This document shows, piece by piece, positions 1 through 5,384 of a DNA stretch of 18,223 bases. The notes under the pieces were generated by a model. That model was not told where the DNA came from and ran no database searches. It saw only the letters and a list, made by a program, of their open reading frames with translations. The stretch is from Caryophanales bacterium (lineage in GTDB: Bacteria; Bacillota_I; Bacilli_A; RFN20; CAG-826), in contig JAQYPI010000064.1 of the NCBI GenBank assembly GCA_028726925.1, positions 1 through 18,223 on the forward strand. Reading direction: 5' to 3'. How positions within the stretch are numbered: the first letter of the stretch is position 1; each line of letters begins with the position of its first letter. The position numbers and the translations under genes are program-made.

Positions 1-838
1 CATCCGTCGACGATTTCCCCCAAGGCCGCCTACAAGGTCAAATGCTTCCACGACCAGGCGGGGAAGCACAATTGGAGCTCCGTGGACATATGGGTCAAGA
101 CGGTCTCGTCCGGCTTCCCGGTATCGTATTCCACCGTCCTCAGGTACATCAAGAGGCTCGATGGGTACAAACCCTACGAAACCAACCCGAAAAGGCATTG
201 CAAGGAATACCGCACGCCGCCTTTCCCGGGCGACAAATGGCAGATGGACGTCAAGTTCGTCCCCGCGGAATGCAAATCGTCCAAGCTCCCCGGTGACAAA
301 TCCTATTACCAGTACACCGTCCTCGACGAGGCCAGCAGGAAACGCTTCCCCTGGTTCGCCGACGAGCACTCCATGTTCGAGTCCGCCAGGGCGCTGGGCG
401 CGGCGATCGCGTTCTTCGGCTACGCCCCCAAGGTCCTCCAGACGGACAACGGGACCGAGTTCGCGGACAGAACATTCGCGAAGCCGGGCTCGAAATACGC
501 GAAGGAGGGGCCGTGCCTGCTCGACGCGCTTTGCCATAGGCAAGGAATCCACCACAAGCTCATCAGGCCGAGGACGCCGGAGCACAACGGCAAGGTGGAA
601 CGGAGCCACAGGATCGACCAAGAGAGGTTCTACCGGACGCTTTCCTTCCATTCCCTCGGGGACCTGAGGGAACAGGGGGGCAAGGTGGATGAAACGGTAC
701 AACTCGACCCCCAGAATGGCGCTTGGCTTGAGGACGCCGGACCAAATGGAGTTTGCAAAGCTGAGGGAACTGTTGTTAACTACAGGAGAGATCAGGTGCC
801 CGAAGTTAGAACGGCGTCTCACATCATCTGACAACTAA
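1..838 (+). pseudogene. IS481/IS3-like DDE transposase, 5' truncated by window, frameshifted
   Basis: Frame 1 is open from the first base of the window, so the N-terminal part lies outside. The integrase core is clear: QMDVKF with catalytic Asp at 247-249, QTDNGTEF with Asp at 445-447, and HNGKVERSHR with Glu at 598-600. The 51-residue gap between the second Asp and the Glu is longer than the classical 35, because of an inserted Cys-containing segment. After about base 670 the frame-1 protein turns unlike a transposase and stops at 829-831. Frame 2 instead continues with a typical transposase tail (RWMKRYNSTPRMALGLRTPD) and stops with TAA at 836-838. The two frames join at the six-G run 675-680; removing one G restores the protein. 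This is most likely a decayed copy or a sequencing slip. Programmed frameshifting is possible but unusual this far downstream. The exact IS family is uncertain. Confidence 0.85.
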
Positions 839-845
839 CACATTA

Positions 846-874
846 TTGACGTTGAAAACTGACTTTTCTATTTT
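846..874 (+). promoter_or_regulatory. Candidate sigma-A promoter at the IS right edge
   Basis: TTGACG at 846-851 and TATTTT at 869-874 are separated by exactly 17 bases, giving a start near 881. It lies 8 bases after the transposase stop codon, so part or all of it may belong to the insertion sequence end. It would drive the DUF262/Sau3AI-like operon. The IS boundary itself cannot be fixed here because the left end is outside the window; an end at about 840 (ending in ACA) is a guess. Confidence 0.5.
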
Positions 875-921
875 CCTGAAGATTGCCAAGGTTTAAACTA
901 AAAAAATCGAGGCATTCACCA

Positions 922-2757
922 ATGGAATTTTTGAATTTTAGATCCCTTTCTAACTACTACGCCATTCCCGATTACCAACGCGATTATGCTTGGACGGGTG
1001 CAGAAAACGAGACACTTCTCAACGATATTTTTGATGAGATGAATCACAAAGAAACGCCACATTTCATCGGCGCTATCGTTACTGTTCCATTTGATCCGCA
1101 AAATTCGGCAAACATTGCGGTGGTCCTAAGCGACTACAAAGGATTGATGCAAAGTAACATTCGCCACGTCGTTGATGGGCAGCAGAGACTAACGTCCATT
1201 TCAGTTTTCGCGGAAGCTATTAAAGAAGCATTAGATGGCGACGAGACCCTAAGTGCTGATGATAAAGAGGATTACTCCGATCGCATAAAAAGGTTTTTGT
1301 TTGGCGACCACAGGAATCCGAAAATTAAGAAGCAAGCACCAAGACTATTGTTAAATGGCAACACTGGAAAATACTATAATTCCTCTATATTGGGATGCAC
1401 CCATCAGGACGGTAGCCAAAGGTTCTCTGGGGCCAAACGTTTGGCAAAAGCAAAATCGTTCTTTTTAAAAGAAATCGTTAAGCGTAAAAATAAACTCATC
1501 GAACAGGGCCGCTATCAGTCGGCTGTGGAATTCTATGATGATTTGTTTGAGGTCTTTTTCGAAGAACTTACATTCGTCGAAATCGCTTGCGATAGTGATA
1601 CAAATGCCTTCCAAGTTTTCGAATCGTTGAACGGAAAGGGTCTCGATTTAACTGCCGCCGATCGCATCAAAAATATTTGGATGGCTTGGGCCAATTGTGC
1701 AAATTGCTCCGAAAAAGCGCAAAAATGGGATTCTTTAGTTGCTGAGATAGGGGATAACTACGTTGTCAATTTCTTTGTTGTGTTGTTCTTCTTCGAGAAA
1801 TGCGAACGTGTCAGCAAAAACAGGCTTCCAGAAGAATTTAAATCGCTTTATGCGAGTAAGGCCAACACCAATATCGAAGGCCTTATCAATTACCTTAAGA
1901 AACGCGCTTCTACGTATGGAAAATTAAGGAATGCGAGAACTCAATCTGTCAAGTTGGATAGGGCTCTTAAAGATTTACAAAGTTTGGGCAGCGAACAGGT
2001 CTACGTAATGCTATTTGCGGCAGCCAACCATTTTGGAATCGATTTGGCTAATCCAACTGAGGAATTCATGAGCTTCGTCAGGGCCATGACGAATTTAATA
2101 GTTCGTGTGCAGGTTTGCGACAAGAATCTCAATTCTTTGGATGATCTATTCGGCTCTTGGATCAAGTTCCTTAAAGGAGAACTTTCCTCAAACGAGGAAG
2201 GCGCTTGCGCCGATATTAAAGAGCTAACCGAAAAAGTAAAAGCAGAAATCAGACTTCATCTTAGCGACGATGATTTCCGCGCTCATTTCGAGACCTACGC
2301 CCCTAAAGATCAGACCATTAGTATGTATTACTTGGTCAAAATCGAAGAATATTTGCGCAAGAATAACAGAAACGAGAGGAATTCGTTTGTATCCACGGAT
2401 AACTTGACCGTCGAACACGTTATCCCTCAAACACTCGATAGCCTCAATGCTTGGTACGGGAGTGAAGAAGTTCCTAGCGAGATTGAGGATGATAGAAGAA
2501 ATCTGCTTATTGAAAGAATGGGCAATAAAGCGCTTCTTTATGGAGACGACAACACCGCTGCGGGAAATAGTTTCTTCGCAGATAAATTAGAAGTTTATAA
2601 AAATGGTAAGCGCGGCCAGGATGAAGGAAAGCCAGTCGATACTTTCGAATTGATTAAGGACGTTGTCGATAACTACCCGACTAAATTCAATCATGATGAA
2701 GTGAATTCAAGAGCCAAAAGATTGGCTCAAATCGCCGCTGTCATTTGGGGTTGTTGA
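922..2757 (+). CDS. DUF262-DUF1524 (GmrSD-type) nuclease protein
   Basis: This 611-residue protein has the marks of the GmrSD superfamily of type IV restriction and related defence enzymes. Near the N-terminus is the DUF262 motif IPDYQRDYAW (residues 15-24), followed by DGQQR (85-89) and the FESLNGKGLDL block (233-243). The C-terminus carries a DUF1524 HNH-type nuclease: VEHVIPQ (497-503, catalytic His 499), then an RRNLL segment, GNKALL (534-539) and a later Asn at 549. In known members DUF262 binds and hydrolyses nucleotide and DUF1524 cuts DNA, often modified phage DNA. I chose ATG 922 because GAGG (909-912) lies nine bases upstream; a TTG at 883 in the same frame has no comparable site and would be almost leaderless. 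The stop overlaps the start of the next gene (TGATG), so the two are translationally coupled. Codon use is AT-richer than the genes after 6580, suggesting acquisition by transfer. The exact target is unknown. Confidence 0.9.
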   Translation: MEFLNFRSLSNYYAIPDYQRDYAWTGAENETLLNDIFDEMNHKETPHFIGAIVTVPFDPQNSANIAVVLSDYKGLMQSNIRHVVDGQQRLTSISVFAEAIKEALDGDETLSADDKEDYSDRIKRFLFGDHRNPKIKKQAPRLLLNGNTGKYYNSSILGCTHQDGSQRFSGAKRLAKAKSFFLKEIVKRKNKLIEQGRYQSAVEFYDDLFEVFFEELTFVEIACDSDTNAFQVFESLNGKGLDLTAADRIKNIWMAWANCANCSEKAQKWDSLVAEIGDNYVVNFFVVLFFFEKCERVSKNRLPEEFKSLYASKANTNIEGLINYLKKRASTYGKLRNARTQSVKLDRALKDLQSLGSEQVYVMLFAAANHFGIDLANPTEEFMSFVRAMTNLIVRVQVCDKNLNSLDDLFGSWIKFLKGELSSNEEGACADIKELTEKVKAEIRLHLSDDDFRAHFETYAPKDQTISMYYLVKIEEYLRKNNRNERNSFVSTDNLTVEHVIPQTLDSLNAWYGSEEVPSEIEDDRRNLLIERMGNKALLYGDDNTAAGNSFFADKLEVYKNGKRGQDEGKPVDTFELIKDVVDNYPTKFNHDEVNSRAKRLAQIAAVIWGC

Positions 2758-3281
2758 TGATAAATCGCCGGCCATTGGAAACGCCTCAAATTCTCGCCAA
2801 CCGTGCGAGTCTTTTGACAAAAGTCAAAGAAATTAACGGGAAGACCATTCGTGAGATTGATACGACTGGGCGTCTTTCGAATTCGAAGGATAAAGGTCGC
2901 ATCGGGCAGGTAATTCAGGTTTATTTGGGCAAAGACCCCGACAATGATCCAGGCGAGGATTTTCCGGAAGCTGGTGTTGAGTTGAAAGTTACTGGCCTGA
3001 TTGCCAACCAGAAAAGCTATCGCGCCAAAGAGCGTTTGATCCTCCACATGATCGACTACGTCAAAGACCATGGCATTTCGTTTGATCAAAGCGGCCTTCT
3101 AAGCAAATGCGGGACGATGCTAATCACCACCTATCAGTATCTGCCGGCGATTAACGGCGTGAAAACTGATTACGGCAGTTTCCCCGTTGTCGATTCTTTT
3201 GTTTACAAGCTTTCCGATAAGGATGTCGAAGTCATGAAGAATGACTACGATACGATTCTCGAAAAGATTAAGGCTCTCTAA
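2757..3281 (+). CDS. Sau3AI/MutH-like endonuclease, N-terminal catalytic half only
   Basis: The 174-residue product matches the N-terminal half of Sau3AI-type (GATC) restriction enzymes and MutH: INGKTIREID (26-35), KGRIGQVIQVYLG (46-58), the metal-binding core DFPEAGVELK (68-77), and AKERLIL. Asp68, Glu75 and Lys77 keep the MutH D-x6-E-x-K spacing. Sau3AI is close to 490 residues with a second, DNA-binding MutH-like half. This protein stops where that second half would begin, right after EKIKAL, and no remnant follows. The residue aligned to MutH Glu56 is Gln54 here, so one putative metal ligand is changed. ATG 2757 overlaps the upstream stop by one base, so it is coupled to the DUF262 gene; an in-frame TTG at 2745 is less likely. 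No methyltransferase is seen in the window. It may be a nicking partner, a target-recognition subunit or a decayed enzyme; motif identity is firm, function is inference. Confidence 0.85.
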   Translation: MINRRPLETPQILANRASLLTKVKEINGKTIREIDTTGRLSNSKDKGRIGQVIQVYLGKDPDNDPGEDFPEAGVELKVTGLIANQKSYRAKERLILHMIDYVKDHGISFDQSGLLSKCGTMLITTYQYLPAINGVKTDYGSFPVVDSFVYKLSDKDVEVMKNDYDTILEKIKAL

Positions 3282-3283
3282 CA

Positions 3284-3325
3284 TTTAAGGTGGTTTAAGG
3301 TGGTTGGGCAAAATCTTCAACCACC
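3284..3325. repeat. 10-bp tandem repeat merging into an inverted repeat
   Basis: TTTAAGGTGG occurs twice in perfect tandem (3284-3293, 3294-3303). The second copy runs into GGTGGTTG (3299-3306), which is perfectly inverted as CAACCACC (3318-3325) with an 11-base spacer. It sits directly after the stop of the endonuclease gene. There is no T run after the stem on either strand, so it is a poor intrinsic terminator. It could be a protein-binding site or a recombination scar. Confidence 0.6.
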
Positions 3326-3342
3326 ATAGAAGTTATTGAGCC

Positions 3343-3459
3343 AGAAATAATGGTTTCAAGCCTTTTTTGTTGTCCCAAGCCTTTTTCTTCGTCAATCTAG
3401 GCTCGAACCCACGATTCTTTACCACGCTTTGCGTCTTTTTTAAAAGAGGTGAGAAAACG
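3343..3459. repeat. Direct repeat copy A, left of the hipBA-like pair
   Basis: This stretch is repeated at 4951-5049. The first 26 bases are identical (AGAAATAATGGTTTCAAGCC followed by six T). The rest is similar but diverged: CAATCTAG, a TCGA-containing segment, TTTGCGTCTTTTTT and AGAAAACG occur in the same order in both. Copy A carries an extra 16-18 bases that partly duplicate the CAAGCCTTTTT segment. Together with copy B it brackets the antitoxin and kinase genes. The rest of the gap 3282-3615 holds no gene that I can support. Confidence 0.75.
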
Positions 3460-3580
3460 TTCGGAACCAATGTCACCATTACGATCGCCAATACAGACTT
3501 AACCGATGAAAGCCTGCATGAAAGACAAGCTTGCAAGATAGGACCAATATAATTGGCTATTCTCTCTATTGATGAATAGA

Positions 3581-3609
3581 TTGAAGAAACGTCGGTTAAC
3601 CGATATAAT
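3581..3609 (+). promoter_or_regulatory. Promoter of the hipBA-like operon; near-leaderless start
   Basis: TTGAAG (3581-3586) and a consensus TATAAT (3604-3609) are 17 bases apart. The expected transcription start is about seven bases after the -10 box, at or next to the ATG at 3616. There is no Shine-Dalgarno sequence before that ATG, so the antitoxin mRNA is probably leaderless or nearly so. Confidence 0.75.
3592..3603. promoter_or_regulatory. Palindromic operator inside the hipBA-like promoter
   Basis: TCGGTTAACCGA is a perfect 12-base palindrome located between the -35 and -10 boxes. A dimeric helix-turn-helix protein bound here would block RNA polymerase, as expected for autorepression by the antitoxin encoded just downstream. 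A half-site, TTAACCGAT, also occurs at 3499-3507. That the encoded Xre protein binds it is inference. Confidence 0.65.
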
Positions 3610-3615
3610 ATAGCT

Positions 3616-4008
3616 ATGACATTTCTAGATTTACTTTCGGAAAAGAAAACCACGGTTTATTCCTTGTCAAGGGATAGTGGAATTCCTAGAACAACGTTAA
3701 CGGATATCGCTTCTGGTAAAGCGGAACTTTTAGGATGCTCTGGAAAAACTTTATTAGCCATTTCCAAAAGTTTGCATGTCTCTATAGAAGACTTGCTTTC
3801 TTTGGAAAGAGAAGAAGCGAAAACTTTATTACCGGGTTTCCTTCTTGATTCAATTAACGAATATCGCAAAGCAGTTAGAAAAGATAGCACTCTCATTGAT
3901 TGCTATAGCGATCAATTAAATAGCTCTATTAATGTTGCAGAAGTAGAGAATCTTATTTCGAAGGAACAAGCCGATAGGTTGCGTGCAAGATATTTTGGAA
4001 GGGATTAA
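3616..4008 (+). CDS. Xre/HipB-like helix-turn-helix antitoxin
   Basis: The 130-residue protein starts with a Cro/CI-type helix-turn-helix domain (about residues 8-65): SLSRDSGIPRTTLTDIASGK supplies the helix-turn-helix and SKSLHVSIEDLLSL the closing helices. The C-terminal half is a charged, helical tail ending in KEQADRLRARYFGRD. It lies two bases before a HipA-like kinase gene, the standard antitoxin-first order of hipBA modules. The start is set by a strong promoter whose expected transcription start coincides with the ATG, and no ribosome binding site is visible. Expected role: bind and neutralise the kinase and repress the operon through the palindrome at 3592-3603. The fold and order are seen in the sequence; the pairing is inferred. 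Confidence 0.85.
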   Translation: MTFLDLLSEKKTTVYSLSRDSGIPRTTLTDIASGKAELLGCSGKTLLAISKSLHVSIEDLLSLEREEAKTLLPGFLLDSINEYRKAVRKDSTLIDCYSDQLNSSINVAEVENLISKEQADRLRARYFGRD

Positions 4009-4010
4009 CG

Positions 4011-4883
4011 ATGTTAGATTTTACAAATTTACCAACTAAGAAAAAAGCCTATGGAGGCGCTAACGGGAGCAAACTTTCTGTTATTTATAATGATGAATTA
4101 TATATGTTAAAGCTGCCTATGCATGCTTTGAAAAATCCTAATCTTTCCTATACGAATAGTTGCACATCAGAGTACCTTGGGTGTCATATTTTCAATATGC
4201 TCGGAATAAAAGCGCAAGAAACGTTATTGGGAACCTATGGGTATCACGATAAGGTAAGAACGGTTGTTGCTTGCAAAGATTTTACATCCCCAGGCGTCGT
4301 AATTTTAGATTTCGCTTCCATAAAAAACCAAATCATTGATTCCGCTTCGAATGGCTATGGCACTGAATTATCGGATATCCTGGACACAATCGAAAAACAA
4401 ACAGTAGTAGATGGTGAAAAATTAAAAGAGCATTTTTGGAATATGTTTGTAGTCGATGCTTTTATTGGTAACTGGGATCGACATAACGGTAACTGGGGTT
4501 TTTTATATAATCAACAAACTGATAAATTAGAGATTGCTCCTATATTCGATTGTGGGTCCGCGCTTTTTCCGCAAATCGATGATGGATTAATGAAAAAAGC
4601 AATTTCATCTAAGGCGGAAATGAATGCTCGTGTCTATGATATCCCAACTTCTGCAATACTGATTAACGGTAAACGAGCCAACTATCACAGGGTGATAACT
4701 TCTTTAGAATATAAAGATTGCAACAAGGCAATTAAAAGAATCGTGCCAAAAATACAACTAAATGATATAAACAAATTAATTGACGATGTTGAAGAATTGA
4801 GTCAACTCCAAAAAGAATTCCTTAAAAAAGTATTAAAAGCAAGAAAAGAATTAATATTAGATGCTGCCTTTAAGAAACTATAA
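4011..4883 (+). CDS. Compact HipA-like serine/threonine kinase (CtkA-type toxin)
   Basis: The 290-residue protein has the kinase core of the HipA superfamily: FIGNWDRHNGNWG (residues 151-163), with Asp156 as the likely catalytic base, and APIFDCGSALFP (176-187), with Asp180 in the DFG-like metal-binding role. Classical HipA is near 440 residues with an N-subdomain 1; this short form resembles the compact HipA/CtkA-like kinases. HipA of E. coli phosphorylates glutamyl-tRNA synthetase and causes growth arrest; the target here is unknown. A good ribosome binding site, GGAAGGG (3997-4003), precedes the ATG by seven bases and lies inside the end of the antitoxin gene. Both catalytic motifs look intact. 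Strongly AT-rich codon use matches the antitoxin and Fic genes and contrasts with the GC-rich flank. Confidence 0.88.
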   Translation: MLDFTNLPTKKKAYGGANGSKLSVIYNDELYMLKLPMHALKNPNLSYTNSCTSEYLGCHIFNMLGIKAQETLLGTYGYHDKVRTVVACKDFTSPGVVILDFASIKNQIIDSASNGYGTELSDILDTIEKQTVVDGEKLKEHFWNMFVVDAFIGNWDRHNGNWGFLYNQQTDKLEIAPIFDCGSALFPQIDDGLMKKAISSKAEMNARVYDIPTSAILINGKRANYHRVITSLEYKDCNKAIKRIVPKIQLNDINKLIDDVEELSQLQKEFLKKVLKARKELILDAAFKKL

Positions 4884-4950
4884 GCATTGAAAAAAAGATG
4901 CATCGGATCTCTCGCTCAAGGACATATTGAAAGAATAGGTTTGATACCAA

Positions 4951-5049
4951 AGAAATAATGGTTTCAAGCCTTTTTTCTTCGCCAATCTAGATTCGAGCCG
5001 ATGATTATTCGCCATTCTTTGCGTCTTTTTTACAAGAGGTTAGAAAACG
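4951..5049. repeat. Direct repeat copy B, right of the hipBA-like pair
   Basis: Second copy of the element at 3343-3459, starting 67 bases after the kinase stop. The 26-base leading core is identical and the rest is diverged by scattered substitutions, with the internal duplication of copy A absent. Same orientation as copy A. No target-site duplication or terminal inverted repeat was recognised at its ends. Confidence 0.75.
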
Positions 5050-5116
5050 AAAGAAAAGAACGGGATAAGTTCTCACTTAGTATCAATAATGATTTCCAGA
5101 TATTACTCATGATTTT

Positions 5117-5176
5117 GGTCTTTCTCTCATTTTGTAAGCTGTTTTACGAGAAAAGACTAAAATGTGAGAGAAAGAA
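5117..5176 (+). ncRNA. Candidate structured RNA: long hairpin before a terminator
   Basis: CTTTCTCTCA (5120-5129) pairs perfectly with TGAGAGAAAG (5165-5174), and TTTT (5130-5133) continues the stem with AAAA (5159-5162) across a two-base bulge. The loop is about 25 bases and contains its own short stem, GTAA/TTAC. It ends two bases before the terminator hairpin 5178-5210. It may be a small RNA or a processed 3' end of the hipBA-like transcript. The rest of the 500-base gap 4884-5384 shows repeat copy B and two short repeat arrays but no protein gene I can support. Confidence 0.4.
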
Positions 5177-5177
5177 C

Positions 5178-5210
5178 GATGCTGTATCAAATCGATACGG
5201 CATCTTTTTT
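5178..5210 (+). terminator. Rho-independent terminator downstream of the hipBA-like pair
   Basis: GATGCTGTATC (5178-5188) pairs with GATACGGCATC (5194-5204), eleven pairs including one G-U, with a five-base loop, followed by six T (5205-5210). It would end transcription that passes through the kinase gene, 295 bases after its stop, or a small RNA starting in between. Confidence 0.85.
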
Positions 5211-5241
5211 CTTGCATCAAATCTGTCATTCATCCTTACGT

Positions 5242-5268
5242 GTCACGTTTGTCACGCCAGTCACGTGT
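5242..5268. repeat. Three GTCACG repeats at 9-base period
   Basis: GTCACG occurs at 5242-5247, 5251-5256 and 5260-5265, each separated by three bases; the last overlaps the palindrome CACGTG. Such close direct repeats upstream of a toxin-like gene can be binding sites for a regulator. The Fic gene starts 120 bases further on. Function is not shown by the sequence. Confidence 0.5.
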
Positions 5269-5291
5269 CCCTCGGCTATCATGGCTTATTT

Positions 5292-5323
5292 TAAGTAAGA
5301 AAATAAGTAAGATTTAAGCAAGA
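5292..5323. repeat. Three TAAGTAAGA-type direct repeats before the Fic gene
   Basis: TAAGTAAGA at 5292-5300 and 5304-5312, and TAAGCAAGA at 5315-5323, lie 12 and 11 bases apart, about one helical turn, on the same strand. They end 28 bases before a possible -10 box (TATAGT, 5351-5356). The helical phasing suggests cooperative protein binding that controls the Fic gene, but the region is AT-rich and chance cannot be excluded. Confidence 0.5.
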
Positions 5324-5384
5324 TGATGGAGAAAAAAATCCAAATTCTTTTATAGTGGAATTGATAACGAAAGGATTGGTTATC

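Noticed and set aside
883..921. TTG start at 883 for the DUF262 protein
   Set aside because: No ribosome binding site, would start two bases after the predicted transcription start, and ATG 922 has GAGG at a proper distance right before the conserved N-terminal motif.
3299..3325. Terminator of the DUF262/Sau3AI-like operon
   Set aside because: A good inverted repeat but with an 11-base loop and no T run on either strand.
3380..3420. tRNA T-arm-like GGTTCGAGCC on the minus strand, in repeat A
   Set aside because: The flanking bases do not form the five-pair T stem and no acceptor, D or anticodon arm could be built around it; copy B has lost the motif.
3333..3653. 106-residue minus-strand frame with an NRGFEPRL segment
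   Set aside because: It runs through repeat copy A and the hipBA promoter and has no ribosome binding site. The GFEPR string comes from GGTTCGA-type repeat sequence, not a gene.
5001..5294. 97-residue plus-strand frame
   Set aside because: It starts inside repeat copy B, passes through the terminator hairpin and the GTCACG repeats, has no ribosome binding site and no recognisable protein features.
5242..5323. CRISPR or plasmid-origin iterons
   Set aside because: Units are only 6-9 bases, spacers are 2-3 bases, and no cas or replication gene is near.
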